Of a stretch of DNA of 35,237 nt, positions 26,497 through 34,917 are shown piece after piece. Position 1 is the first letter of the stretch, and the number at the start of each line of letters is the position of its first letter. A model generated the notes under the pieces. It saw only the letters and a program-made list of their open reading frames with translations, ran no database searches and was not told where the DNA came from. Made by a program: the position numbers and the translations under genes. The stretch comes from Pseudideonella sakaiensis (GTDB lineage Bacteria > Pseudomonadota > Gammaproteobacteria > Burkholderiales > Burkholderiaceae_C), in assembly GCF_001293525.1 (NCBI RefSeq), contig NZ_BBYR01000066.1, positions 1-35,237 on the forward strand. Reading direction: 5' to 3'.

Positions 26497-27489
26497 TCAG
26501 CGCGCTGCCTCGATCTGTGCCAGCGAGCGCCGCATCGCCTCGCGGTACTCGCGCCGCGTCGCCTCGACCAGCCGCGCGACCGGCAGCACGGCCTCGACGC
26601 CGCTGACCGAATGGCCCGCGCTGCGGATGTCCGACCAGCGCTTCGGCCCCGAGGCCACCGTGCCGCCGCTCTCGAAGGTCGCCTGCGCCGCGCCGAACAG
26701 CTCGCGCGCCCGGGCGGGCGTCACCGCCTCGTCGAGCGCGTCCGGGTCCAGTCCTGCCGCGGCGATCGTCGGGCGCAGCATGTTGGTGGGCAGGCCGGTG
26801 AACGCGCGCGTCAGCTGCACGTCGTCCATGCTGCAGTCCACCAGCAGCTGGCGGTAGGCGGGCGGCGCCAGGCTCTCCTCGGTCGCGATGAACCGGGTGC
26901 CCATGTAGGCCAGGTCGGCGCCGGCGGCCTGCGCGGCCCACAGCGCCGCCCCGTCCGAGATCCCGCCGGCCAGCACCAGCGGGCCGTCGTGGAAGCCGCG
27001 CACGGCGCGCACGAAGGCGAGGCCGTTGAGCCAGCCGGTCTGGCCGCCGGCCCCGGCGCTCAGCAGCACCAGGCCATCGACGCCGGCCGCGACGGCCTTG
27101 CGGGCGTGCGCCACCGTCCCCACGTCGGCGAAGACGCGGCAGCCCGCGTCGTGCAGCGGGCCGACGACGGCGGCCGGCGAACCGACGCTGGTGATCACGA
27201 GCTCGATCCGGTGGCGGCGCAGCAAGGCGATCTCTTCCGCCAGCACCTGCGGCGGGCGGTGGATGATCAGGTTGGGGCAGCAGGGGGCATGCGTGTCGTC
27301 GACGGCGGCGCCGATGGTCCCGAGCCACGCATCGAGGCCCGCCAGGCCGCCGGCGTTGGCGGTCGGGAAGGCGCCGACGACGCCCTCCCGGCAGGCGGCG
27401 ATCACCAGTTCGGGACCGGAGACCTTCAGCATCGGCGCCGCGATCAGCGGCAGCGCGAGCCGGCGGGCGAGGTCGGGTGGCAGGCTCAT
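26497..27489 (-). CDS. Nitronate monooxygenase-like flavoprotein
   Basis: A 330-residue TIM-barrel flavoprotein: LPLIAAPMLKVSGPELV at the N terminus, VFADVGTVAHARKAV, phosphate-binding GGISDGAAL and YMGTRFIATEES. The loop that normally reads AGAGGH carries Gln150 (SAGAGGQTGW), so the catalytic His of classical nitronate monooxygenases is missing. The reaction is therefore uncertain; a flavin reductase or structural homologue role is possible. It is the last gene of the six-gene minus-strand operon, overlapping the CoA-transferase stop by ATGA (27489-27486). Confidence 0.85.
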   Translation of the reverse strand: MSLPPDLARRLALPLIAAPMLKVSGPELVIAACREGVVGAFPTANAGGLAGLDAWLGTIGAAVDDTHAPCCPNLIIHRPPQVLAEEIALLRRHRIELVITSVGSPAAVVGPLHDAGCRVFADVGTVAHARKAVAAGVDGLVLLSAGAGGQTGWLNGLAFVRAVRGFHDGPLVLAGGISDGAALWAAQAAGADLAYMGTRFIATEESLAPPAYRQLLVDCSMDDVQLTRAFTGLPTNMLRPTIAAAGLDPDALDEAVTPARARELFGAAQATFESGGTVASGPKRWSDIRSAGHSVSGVEAVLPVARLVEATRREYREAMRRSLAQIEAAR

Positions 27490-28745
27490 GAGGAGGCCGT
27501 GGCCGCCGATGCTGCCGGCGTCGTCGTCTCCGCCGCGCCGGTCACCACGCCCTCGGCGCGCAGCGCGGCGATCTCCTCGGCGCCGAAACCGTAGTCCGCC
27601 AGCACCTGGTCGCTGTGCTCGCCCAGCGCCGGCGCGGCCCGCGGACGGCACTTCTCCTCGCCGTCGATCCGGAACGGGCTGTCCACGGTCCAGCTGGCGC
27701 CGCCGATGCCGTCGGCCGGCACGAGCGCGCCCGCGTGGATCGCCTGCGCGTCGGCGGCGACATCGGCGACGCGGGCCACCACCGACACCGTGTGGCCTTC
27801 GGACTCGAACAACCGCTGCCACTCGACCGCGTCACGGCGCGCGAAGACGCCGTCGAGGATCTCGGTGAGCGCCCGCGCATGCCGCCGCCGTTCCGGCAGC
27901 GTCGCGAAGCGCGGGTCGCGGGCGATCTCGTCCAGCGCGAGCAGACGCACGATGCCGGGCCACAGCCGCTCCTCTGCCGCCATCGCGATGGAGAACCAGC
28001 GCCCGTCCCGGCACAGGTAGAAGTTGCTGAGCGCGCTGCGCGGTGCGGTGCGCGGCCAGCGGTAGGGAATCTCGGCGCCGCACAGCGCCGCCTGCACCGT
28101 GGGGCCGTTGGACCAGATGCCGTTGGCGAGCAGCGAGCTGCTCACGTAGCCGCCGCGGCCAGTCCGCTCGCGACGGTAGAGCGCCGTGACGATCGCGCCA
28201 TACAGCGTGCTGGCCGTCGGGCCGTCACCCTGGCCGAGCGCCGGTGCGGCCGGCGGTGCGTGCTCGTCGCAGCGCGTGACGTCGGTGAGGCCCGAGCGGG
28301 CGAAGTAGGCCGTGGCGTCGTAGCCGCGGCGGTCGGCCTCGGGACCGGTCTCGCCGTAGCCGGTGATGGACGCGAACACCAGCCGCGGGTTGATCGCCGC
28401 CAGCGCCTGTGGATCCAGGCCCAGCCGAGGCCGGACCGACGGCGGGTAGTTGGTGATCAGCACGTCGGCCTGGGCGGCCAGGCGGTGCAGCACGGCACGG
28501 CCTGCGGCCTGCTGCAGGTCGAGCGCCAGACCGCGCTTGTTGCGCGAGGCCAGCGCCCAGGCGTAGTTGTGCTCGCTGCGGGGCAGGTTGGGCAGCGAGC
28601 CCGCCATCAGGCGGTAGCCGTCGCCGCCCTGCGGCGGCTCGATCTTGACCACCTCGGCGCCGAAGTCCGACAGGATGGTGGCGGCCGCGGGCGCGGCCAC
28701 GTAGCTCGCGACGTCCAGCACCTTCAAGCCATCGAATACACGCAT
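27486..28745 (-). CDS. CaiB/BaiF-family CoA-transferase
   Basis: A 419-residue class III CoA-transferase: FDGLKVLDVASYVAAPAAA, FGAEVVKIEPP, NKRGLALDL, and the catalytic Asp143 in DRRGYDATAYFARSGL. All expected family blocks are present and the C terminus carries a short Ala/Thr-rich extension. It would move CoA from a donor thioester to the pathway acid, an ATP-free alternative to the ligase encoded in the same operon. GGAAGGACGAG precedes the ATG; it lies 23 bases after the Bug gene. Confidence 0.92.
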   Translation of the reverse strand: MRVFDGLKVLDVASYVAAPAAATILSDFGAEVVKIEPPQGGDGYRLMAGSLPNLPRSEHNYAWALASRNKRGLALDLQQAAGRAVLHRLAAQADVLITNYPPSVRPRLGLDPQALAAINPRLVFASITGYGETGPEADRRGYDATAYFARSGLTDVTRCDEHAPPAAPALGQGDGPTASTLYGAIVTALYRRERTGRGGYVSSSLLANGIWSNGPTVQAALCGAEIPYRWPRTAPRSALSNFYLCRDGRWFSIAMAAEERLWPGIVRLLALDEIARDPRFATLPERRRHARALTEILDGVFARRDAVEWQRLFESEGHTVSVVARVADVAADAQAIHAGALVPADGIGGASWTVDSPFRIDGEEKCRPRAAPALGEHSDQVLADYGFGAEEIAALRAEGVVTGAAETTTPAASAATASS

Positions 28746-28768
28746 GGTCTCGTCCTTCCGGGGCGGGG

Positions 28769-29752
28769 TCAGTCGATGACGATCTTGACCATCTTGTTCA
28801 CGCGCGACCAGCCGTCGTGCACGTCCTGCATCGCGGCGCGGAAGCTCTCCGGCGTGCCGCCGAACTGCGGCTCGAAGCCGAAGGACAGCATCCGCTCGCG
28901 CATCTCGGGAAGCGACGCGATGCGGTCCATCTCGGTGGACAGCCGCTTCACCGCGGCAGGCGGCGTGCCGGCGGCCACGAAGTAGCCGATGAAGCCCTCG
29001 ACGTCGGTGCCGGCGATGCCGAGCTCCGCCAGCGTGGGCACCTGCGGCAGGCTGGCCACGCGCTTCTTCACGCTGCCCGCGCCCAGCGCGCGCAGCTTGC
29101 CTTCCTTCGTGTACTGCGCGGCCGGCAGCCCGGACACCCAGCCGGCGGCCAGGCGACCGTCGAACAGGTCCGGCAGCATCGGGACCTCGCCCTTGTAGGG
29201 CACGTGGTTCATCTTCGCGCCCGTCTGGCTGGCGATCAGCTCGCCGTAGAAGTGCGGGCCGGAGCCCTGGCCGAGACTGCCCCAGTTGAGGCCGCCGGGG
29301 GCCTTGCGGCTGAGCTCGACGAACTCCTGCAGCGTGTGGGCCGGGCTGCTCGCGGGCACCACGAAGAAGATGGAGGTCGATCCCACGCGCGCGATCGGCG
29401 TGAACTCGGTCATCGGGTCGAACTTCGCGTTCGGATAGGTCAGTGGCGCGCGCACCAGCTCGGTGGTGCTCAGCAGCACGGTGTAGCCGTCGGCCGGCGA
29501 GGTGGTGACGCTGCGCACGCCGATCAGCTGGTTCGCGCCCGGCTTGTTGTCGACGATCACCGGCTGGCCGAGCGCCGGCTGCAGGCGGTCGGCGTACAGG
29601 CGTGCGAGCACGTCCAGCACGCTGCCGGGCGTGAACGGGACCACGATGCGGACCGGCTTGCTGGGATAGGCCTGGGCGCGCGCGGTCGGCAGCCACAGGC
29701 TCGCCGGAAGACCGGCGGAAAGGACGAGGGTACGGCGGCGGTTGGCGTCCAC
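28769..29752 (-). CDS. Bug-family periplasmic solute-binding receptor
   Basis: A 327-residue Bug receptor. The signal is short (RRRTLVLSAGLPASLWLPTA, then RAQ-AYP), followed by YPSKPVRIVVPFTPGSVLDVLA and NHVPYKGEVPMLPDL. A GTG start at 29752 is chosen because AGGAG lies 7 bases upstream; no suitable ATG exists. It is the third orphan Bug receptor in the window and sits inside the ligase-kinase-CoA-transferase operon, which ties carboxylate uptake to activation. Confidence 0.9.
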   Translation of the reverse strand: MDANRRRTLVLSAGLPASLWLPTARAQAYPSKPVRIVVPFTPGSVLDVLARLYADRLQPALGQPVIVDNKPGANQLIGVRSVTTSPADGYTVLLSTTELVRAPLTYPNAKFDPMTEFTPIARVGSTSIFFVVPASSPAHTLQEFVELSRKAPGGLNWGSLGQGSGPHFYGELIASQTGAKMNHVPYKGEVPMLPDLFDGRLAAGWVSGLPAAQYTKEGKLRALGAGSVKKRVASLPQVPTLAELGIAGTDVEGFIGYFVAAGTPPAAVKRLSTEMDRIASLPEMRERMLSFGFEPQFGGTPESFRAAMQDVHDGWSRVNKMVKIVID

Positions 29753-29781
29753 GGAATGTCTCCTTTGATGGTTCTCGGATG

Positions 29782-30159
29782 TCAGTTCGCCTCGCCGGCG
29801 ATCCAACGGGGGTTGTCGATCGCCAGCGAGTCGGCGAGCGTTCGCCGCAAGTGCTCGACCAGGCCGGGCGCGTCGAGCGCGAGCCGACCGGACGCGATCG
29901 CCTCGGCCAGCTCGGCGTTGAGCGCCGGGTTGGGGTCGACGCCCTCGCCGGGATGGCCGAGCAGGTCGGCCAGGCGCGCGTGCTCGGCGGCGTCGGCGGC
30001 ATCGGACAGGGCGAACTCGCGCTGGACGGTCCGCAGCACGTTGATGCACACGCGGGTCTGGAAGCGGTGGTAGCCCTCCAGGGTCGGCAGCAGCTCCTGG
30101 TCGAGGTAGTCGAGCGTCGCGCGCAGCAGCACGTCGGTGGTGGGTACGCGATTGCTCAA
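29782..30159 (-). CDS. DUF6285-type small protein, probable kinase partner
   Basis: A 125-residue soluble protein, mostly helical, beginning VPTTDVLLRATLDYLDQEL and LPTLEGYHRFQTRVCINVL, then REFALSDAADAAEH. This matches the DUF6285 family, whose genes usually follow an APH-type phosphotransferase. The start appears to be TTG at 30159, overlapping the kinase stop by TTGA. By position and size it resembles LvaB of the Pseudomonas levulinate pathway, a small protein that the LvaA kinase needs; equivalence is inferred, not shown. Confidence 0.75.
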   Translation of the reverse strand: MSNRVPTTDVLLRATLDYLDQELLPTLEGYHRFQTRVCINVLRTVQREFALSDAADAAEHARLADLLGHPGEGVDPNPALNAELAEAIASGRLALDAPGLVEHLRRTLADSLAIDNPRWIAGEAN

Positions 30160-31175
30160 GATGTCGGCTCCTCGATGAGGGCGAAGAAGTCCCACAGCGG
30201 CTCCTCCAGGCGGCGGCCGACCGCGCACAGCTCGACGCTGGCCGGCGCGCCGTCGGCGCGCCGCGCGAGGCCGCGGCGCACGCAGGCGACGGCCCACTTC
30301 AGGTTGGAGAACGCCTCCCAGAACCGCACGCGCGCCGGGTCGACGCTGCGACCGGACGTCCGCTCGTAGGCGGCGTACAGCGCCTCGCGCGAGCCGAAGC
30401 CGCCGACCGGCCCCGCGCCGCCGAAGCGCCAGGTGCGCATGCACAGCACGCCCAGGTCCTGCATCGGGTCGCCCAGCCGCGCGATCTCCCAGTCGAGGAC
30501 GCAGCGCACGCCGTCGGGGCCGACGATCAGGTTGCCGGTTCGGAAGTCGGCATGCACGACGCCCCGGTCCCAGCGCGTCGGCAGGTGCTCGCCGACCCAG
30601 CGCAACGCGTAGGCGAGGGCAGGCTGGCGCTGCGCATGGTCTTCCAGCAGGCGCACGCAGGTCGCCAGCTCGTCGGCGGGCGACAGCGTTGCGAGGAAGG
30701 GCAGTTCCGCCGCCGGCAGGCGGTGGATGCGCGCCAGGATCTCGCCGCACTGGCCCGCCATCTGCGGCCGGGCGGCCGCCAGGTCGGCATGCGTGGCGAC
30801 GCGCCGGCCCAGGGTCTCGCCCTCGATGCGCTCGGTCACGTAGGCGGGGCCGAGGCCGTCGGTCTCCGCCAGCACCCGGCGGACGACCGGCGCCGGCACG
30901 CCGCCGGCGCGCGCGACGATCATCAGCGCCGCGTCCTCGGCGGCGGTGAGCTTAGGCGCGCCGTGGCGGGCACCGGGGGCCGAGGGTGTCTGCTGCAGGA
31001 TCAACGGCGTCCGCCGCCCGGCACGCACCCAGTCGAAAGCCCAGGTCCGCTTGGTGGCGCCGCCGGTCAGCCGCTGAAGCGCCTGCACCTCGCCGGGTCC
31101 GTCGTCACGGCCGAGTGCCGCGGCGAGGGCGTTCGCGACCTCGGCCGGGGCGCTCGCCACCCGGTCGACGGCCAT
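30156..31175 (-). CDS. APH-family phosphotransferase (LvaA/ACAD11 kinase-like)
   Basis: A 339-residue kinase-fold protein: RLTGGATKRTWAFDW as the glycine-rich ATP loop, catalytic HADFRTGN near residue 208 and LDWEIARLGDPMQDLG for metal binding. HAD instead of the commoner HGD is a conservative change. The start overlaps the ligase stop (ATGA at 31175-31178 read on the minus strand). Neighbours are an acyl-CoA ligase upstream and a DUF6285 protein downstream, the arrangement expected for phosphorylating a 4-hydroxyacyl-CoA before phosphate elimination. It is the second such kinase in the window. Confidence 0.88.
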   Translation of the reverse strand: MAVDRVASAPAEVANALAAALGRDDGPGEVQALQRLTGGATKRTWAFDWVRAGRRTPLILQQTPSAPGARHGAPKLTAAEDAALMIVARAGGVPAPVVRRVLAETDGLGPAYVTERIEGETLGRRVATHADLAAARPQMAGQCGEILARIHRLPAAELPFLATLSPADELATCVRLLEDHAQRQPALAYALRWVGEHLPTRWDRGVVHADFRTGNLIVGPDGVRCVLDWEIARLGDPMQDLGVLCMRTWRFGGAGPVGGFGSREALYAAYERTSGRSVDPARVRFWEAFSNLKWAVACVRRGLARRADGAPASVELCAVGRRLEEPLWDFFALIEEPTS

Positions 31176-32704
31176 CAGATCTTGCGGCCGGCGTCGGCCC
31201 AGAACGGCTCGCGCAGACGGCGCTTGAAGATCTTTCCGCTGTCCTCGCGCGGCAGCGCGGCGTGGAAGTCGACCCGGGCGGGCACCTTGTACTTCGCCAG
31301 CCGTGCGCCGAGGAAGGCCTTGACCTGGGCGACGGTGAGCTCGGCACCGGGCGCCGGCTCGACCGCCGCCGCCAGCGATTCGCCGAACTCCTCGTCAGGG
31401 ATGCCGAAGACCGCGCAGTCCTGCACGCCGGGGCACTGGAGCAGCGCCATCTCGATCTCCGCCGGGTAGATGTTCGTGCCGGCGGAGATGACCATGTCGG
31501 AGCGGCGATCGCAGAGGTAGACGTGGCCGTCCTTCAGGTAGCCGACGTCGCCGACGCTGATCAGCCCGTCGCGCTCGGCCTTGGCGCGCTTCTCCGGGCT
31601 GTTGAGGTAGACGAAATCCGCGTAGGCGGGCACCCGCATGTAGATCTCGCCGACCTCGCCGGGCCCCACCGGCTGGCCGTCCTCGCCGTAGAAGGCGATG
31701 CGCGTGTCGGGCGTGGGCACGCCGACGCTGCCCGGGAAGGCGAGCCAGTCGGTGGGCGTGGACAGCGTCGCGGTGCCGACCTCCGAGCCGCCGTAGGTCT
31801 CATAGACGACCGGGCCCCACCAGTCCATCAGTTCGCGCTTGATCTCGACCGGGCAGGGGGCACCGGTGTGGGTGACCCAGGTCAGCGAGCTCACGTCGTA
31901 ACGGGCGCGGACCTCGGCGGGCAGCTTCACCAGGCGCACGAACATCGTCGGCACCATCACCGCGTGGGTGATGCGGTGCTTCGCGATCAGCGCGAGCGTC
32001 TCCTCCGGATCGAACTTGGACTGCATCACCAGCACGTCGGCGTTCGGCAGCGCCTGGCGGCCGTAGGCGTTCGGCGACGCGTGGTACAGCGGCCCGGCGA
32101 CCAGCGCGCGGACGCCGGGCACGATGCCGTAGACCTGGGCCAGCAGCTTGACGTAGGCCGCCGATTGCTCCGGCGTCGCGGCCTCGCGCCGGACGCCCTT
32201 CGGGTGGCCGGTGGTGCCGGAGGTGTAGATCATCGTCGCGCGGCTGCGCTTGGGCGGGCCGTCCCAGGGCTCGAAGCCGGACAGCCACTCGTCCCAGGCG
32301 ACGTCGCCGTCACGCGGTGCGGCGAGGTCGGGCGAGATGCCGTAGCGGGCCTGAACCTCGGGCGGCGTCTGCACGACGAGCACGGTGAGGCCTGCCGGCA
32401 GGCGATCGCGCAGTGGCGCGAGCAGGTCGGCATGGGCCACCAGCACCTTGGGCGCGGCGTCCTGCAGGATGTAGCAGACCTCGTCGGCCTTGCCGTGCCA
32501 GTTGATCGGCACGCCGTAGGCGCCGACGGCGGCGGCCGCCTGCTGGGCCTCGAAGAACGCGAAGTCGTTGCGCATCAGCAGCGCGACGGTGTCGCCCTCG
32601 CGGACGCCGGCGCGGTCGAAACCGCGCGCCGCGCGGGCGGCGCGTGCGAGCACCTCGGCCCGGGCGATGCCGCGGTCGTCGAGAAAGATGGTGGGTGTGG
32701 TCAT
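31175..32704 (-). CDS. Acyl-CoA synthetase (AMP-forming)
   Basis: A 509-residue acyl-CoA ligase with P-loop IYTSGTTGHPKGV, the YGGSEVGT adenylate motif, the DRRSDMVISAGTNIYPAEIE hinge region and the C-terminal catalytic Lys in EDSGKIFKRRL. Complete. The ATG at 32704 (MTTPTIFLDDRG) is chosen by family alignment; a longer frame exists to 32788 but crosses the operator, and no strong ribosome site is visible. It activates the acid substrate in the cytosol and leads a six-gene operon (ligase, kinase, DUF6285, Bug, CoA-transferase, flavoprotein). Confidence 0.92.
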   Translation of the reverse strand: MTTPTIFLDDRGIARAEVLARAARAARGFDRAGVREGDTVALLMRNDFAFFEAQQAAAAVGAYGVPINWHGKADEVCYILQDAAPKVLVAHADLLAPLRDRLPAGLTVLVVQTPPEVQARYGISPDLAAPRDGDVAWDEWLSGFEPWDGPPKRSRATMIYTSGTTGHPKGVRREAATPEQSAAYVKLLAQVYGIVPGVRALVAGPLYHASPNAYGRQALPNADVLVMQSKFDPEETLALIAKHRITHAVMVPTMFVRLVKLPAEVRARYDVSSLTWVTHTGAPCPVEIKRELMDWWGPVVYETYGGSEVGTATLSTPTDWLAFPGSVGVPTPDTRIAFYGEDGQPVGPGEVGEIYMRVPAYADFVYLNSPEKRAKAERDGLISVGDVGYLKDGHVYLCDRRSDMVISAGTNIYPAEIEMALLQCPGVQDCAVFGIPDEEFGESLAAAVEPAPGAELTVAQVKAFLGARLAKYKVPARVDFHAALPREDSGKIFKRRLREPFWADAGRKI

Positions 32705-32753
32705 GCCGGGTTCGTGGCCGTGCCGCCGTTCGGGGATGGCGCCAAGATTGCCA

Positions 32754-32765
32754 ATGGTTCTACCA
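32754..32765. promoter_or_regulatory. Operator site 7 (ATGGTTCTACCA)
   Basis: Core GGTTCTACC at 32756-32764. It begins just downstream of the -10 box of the ligase operon promoter on the minus strand and so covers the predicted transcription start. Confidence 0.72.
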
Positions 32766-32767
32766 GA

Positions 32768-32796
32768 ATCATAGCGAGGTGGATCCACGGCGACAA
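32768..32796 (-). promoter_or_regulatory. Putative sigma70-type promoter for the ligase-kinase operon
   Basis: On the minus strand, TTGTCG (32796-32791), a 17-base spacer and TATGAT (32773-32768). The -10 box is a near-consensus match. The 180-base gap between 32705 and 32884 otherwise shows nothing recognisable. Confidence 0.58.
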
Positions 32797-32884
32797 GGGA
32801 GGGGTTGCCCCGGTGGCGCTGCGTGACCGGCCAGTGCCTCTCGGTCGGTGGCGGGCAGGTGCTGACGTCGCCCCGAGCCCGCCT

Positions 32885-34021
32885 TCAGCACGCGGGCGCG
32901 GCCACGCCCCAGTCGGCCAGCGCGGACAGGGTGTCGGCGCCGATCGAGCTCGGCGCGCGGGCCGTTCGCCCCGGCGTGGACAGGAAGCGCGGGGCGGGGC
33001 CGGGCACGAGCTTTCCGTCGGCCTCGACGAAGCTGCCGCGGGCGACGTTGTGCGGATGGGCCGGCGCCTCGGCCAGGTCGAGCACCGGTGCGAAGCAGAC
33101 GTCGCTGCCCTCCATCGCGGCGCACCACTCGTCGCGCGTCCGGGTCGCGACCGCCTCCGCGACGATCCGCCGGGTCGCGGGCCACTGGCTGCGGTCGTTC
33201 TGATCGACGGACGCCAGCCGCTCGCGCAGGCCCAGCCGGTCGAGCATCAGCGCGTAGAACTGCGGCTCGATCGAGCCGAGGCTGATCCACTTGCCGTCGG
33301 CGCAGCGGTACGGACCGTAGAACGGCGCGCCACCGTCGACCAGGTTGGTGCCGCGCCCGCCCCAGCGGCCGCCGGCCTGCATCTCGTAGAACATCGACAT
33401 CAGCGACGCCGAGCCCTCGACCATCGACACGTCGACGACCTGGCCGGCGCCGGTGGCGCGCGCGTTGAGCACCCCCGCGAGCAGGCCCATGGCCAGGAAC
33501 AGCGAGCCACCGCCGAAGTCGCCGACCAGGTTCAGCGGCGGGACCGGCGCCTCCGGCGACCCGATCGCATGCGCAGCCCCGCTGAGCGAGATGTAGTTGA
33601 GGTCGTGGCCCGCCGCCTGGGCCAGCGGTCCGGTCTGTCCCCAGCCGGTCATGCGCGTGTACACCAGCTTCGGGTTGCGGGCGAGCGCCGTCTCGGGGCC
33701 GAGGCCCAGGCGTTCCATCACGCCGGGGCGGAAGCCCTCGGTGCAGGCGTCGGCACGCTCGAGCAGCGACAAGCAGGTCTCGATCGCCGCCGGCTGCTTG
33801 AGGTCCAGCGCCACCGAGCGCCGGCCGCGCGACAGGATGCCGGGCTTCTGGCCGGCGCGTTCCGCGCGGTCGATGCGGATGATGTCGGCACCGAGTTCGG
33901 CCAGCAGCTGGCCGGCGTAGGGCGCCGGGCCGATGGCGGCGAACTCGACGATCCGGATGCCGCGCAGCGGACCGGCGGGCGGAAGGTCGCGGGAGTCCCG
34001 GGAGGATGCATCGTCGCTCAT
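32885..34021 (-). CDS. Alpha-methylacyl-CoA racemase-like CaiB/BaiF protein
   Basis: A 378-residue protein. GPLRGIRIVEFAAIGPAPY and LLAELGADIIRIDR open it, and the racemase catalytic pair is present: His139 in AGHDLNYISLSGA and Asp168 in NLVGDFGGG, the positions of His126 and Asp156 in the mycobacterial enzyme MCR. It would interconvert (2R)- and (2S)-methylacyl-CoA, which implies an alpha-methyl-branched substrate. GGAGAAG lies 10 bases before the ATG at 34021. It is divergent from the GntR regulator, with operator site 8 between them, and serves as the intact reference for the deleted relative at 12743-13468. Confidence 0.92.
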   Translation of the reverse strand: MSDDASSRDSRDLPPAGPLRGIRIVEFAAIGPAPYAGQLLAELGADIIRIDRAERAGQKPGILSRGRRSVALDLKQPAAIETCLSLLERADACTEGFRPGVMERLGLGPETALARNPKLVYTRMTGWGQTGPLAQAAGHDLNYISLSGAAHAIGSPEAPVPPLNLVGDFGGGSLFLAMGLLAGVLNARATGAGQVVDVSMVEGSASLMSMFYEMQAGGRWGGRGTNLVDGGAPFYGPYRCADGKWISLGSIEPQFYALMLDRLGLRERLASVDQNDRSQWPATRRIVAEAVATRTRDEWCAAMEGSDVCFAPVLDLAEAPAHPHNVARGSFVEADGKLVPGPAPRFLSTPGRTARAPSSIGADTLSALADWGVAAPAC

Positions 34022-34039
34022 TGACAACTTCTCCAATAA

Positions 34040-34053
34040 ATGGTTGAACCGAA
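34040..34053. promoter_or_regulatory. Operator site 8, probable autoregulatory site (ATGGTTGAACCGAA)
   Basis: Core GGTTGAACC at 34042-34050, in the divergent region between the racemase-like gene and the GntR regulator. One regulator dimer here could control both, including its own gene. Confidence 0.73.
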
Positions 34054-34071
34054 TTGACCTGGGACTACACT
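34044..34071 (+). promoter_or_regulatory. Putative promoter for the GntR regulator
   Basis: TTGAAC (34044-34049) lying inside operator site 8, a 16-base spacer and TACACT (34066-34071). Transcription would begin near 34078. Weak match, supported mainly by the same layout at operator site 5. Confidence 0.35.
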
Positions 34072-34100
34072 TGCCGCGTGTGCAGTCCGCTGAAGGCAAC

Positions 34101-34898
34101 ATGACCGAGACCCGACAACTGCCGGCGAGCAGGAGGCCGGCGACCGCCGCCGAGCCGGCCGAACCGAAGTTCCAGCCGGTGCGGCCCCGGCGCGCCTTCG
34201 AGGCGGTGTGCGAGCAGATCCGCCGACAGGTCGCCGACGGCCTGCTGCTGCCCGGCCACCGGCTGCCCGGCGAACGCGAGCTGGCCGAGGAGTTCGACAT
34301 CAGCCGCAGCGCGGTGCGCCAGGCCCTGCGCAACCTCGAGCTGGCCGGCATCGTGCAGTCGCGCACCGGCGTCAACGGGGGCTTCTTCATCAAGAACGGC
34401 GGCTCCGACGGGATCGCCCAGGCCGTCCGCGACATGGTGGGGCTCGGGCAGGTGCCCACGGCGAGCGTGATGGAGGCGCGCATCGAGCTCACCAACGTGG
34501 CGATCCGGCTCGCCTGCGAACGCGGCTCGGAGGAGGAGTTCGACGCGATTGCCGCCGACATCGCCGCCCATGCCGAACTGTTCCGGCTGGGGCAGGGCTC
34601 GCGCACCAACGCCTCGGTCAGCGAGTTCTATCGCCTGGTGGCGCGCGCCACGCACAACGAGGTGATCGAGATGCTGGTGGATGCGCTGTCCGAGATCGTG
34701 CGCACCTTCACCGCGCGCATCGACCCGAAGCCCAACGAGAACATGATCTCCGCCCGCAGCCGCGTGCTGCGCTACATGCGCGCGCGCGATGCCGACCGGG
34801 CCTGCGCGGTGATGACCAAGCACCTGCGGCACGTCAGCGACTACATCGAAGCGCAGCGCGTGGCCGGTCTGGCCGATGCGGGGCCGTCCGCGCGTTGA
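34101..34898 (+). CDS. GntR-family (FadR/FCD subfamily) transcriptional regulator, probable master repressor of the cluster
   Basis: A 265-residue regulator. The N-terminal winged helix-turn-helix has GHRLPGERELAEEF and ISRSAVRQALRNLELAGIV, then the wing QSRTGVNGGFF. The C-terminal part (MEARIELTNVAIRLAC onward) is the all-helical FCD domain. The usual metal-binding residues look lost: SEFYRLVARATHN where D-x-x-F-H is expected, and ARSRVLRYM where a His is expected. It may thus bind an acyl-CoA-type ligand as E. coli FadR does; this is inference. FadR-subfamily proteins bind TGGT-N3-ACCA-type palindromes, exactly the element found eight times in this window. GAAGG precedes the ATG. Confidence 0.92.
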   Translation: MTETRQLPASRRPATAAEPAEPKFQPVRPRRAFEAVCEQIRRQVADGLLLPGHRLPGERELAEEFDISRSAVRQALRNLELAGIVQSRTGVNGGFFIKNGGSDGIAQAVRDMVGLGQVPTASVMEARIELTNVAIRLACERGSEEEFDAIAADIAAHAELFRLGQGSRTNASVSEFYRLVARATHNEVIEMLVDALSEIVRTFTARIDPKPNENMISARSRVLRYMRARDADRACAVMTKHLRHVSDYIEAQRVAGLADAGPSAR

Positions 34899-34917
34899 GG
34901 TCGTCATGGCCTGGTCG

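Noticed and set aside
29768-29780. A ninth operator candidate, ATGGTTCTCGGAT, upstream of the Bug gene at 29752
   Set aside because: Only the left arm (ATGGTT) matches; the ACC arm is missing and the gene is better explained as part of the operon from 32704.
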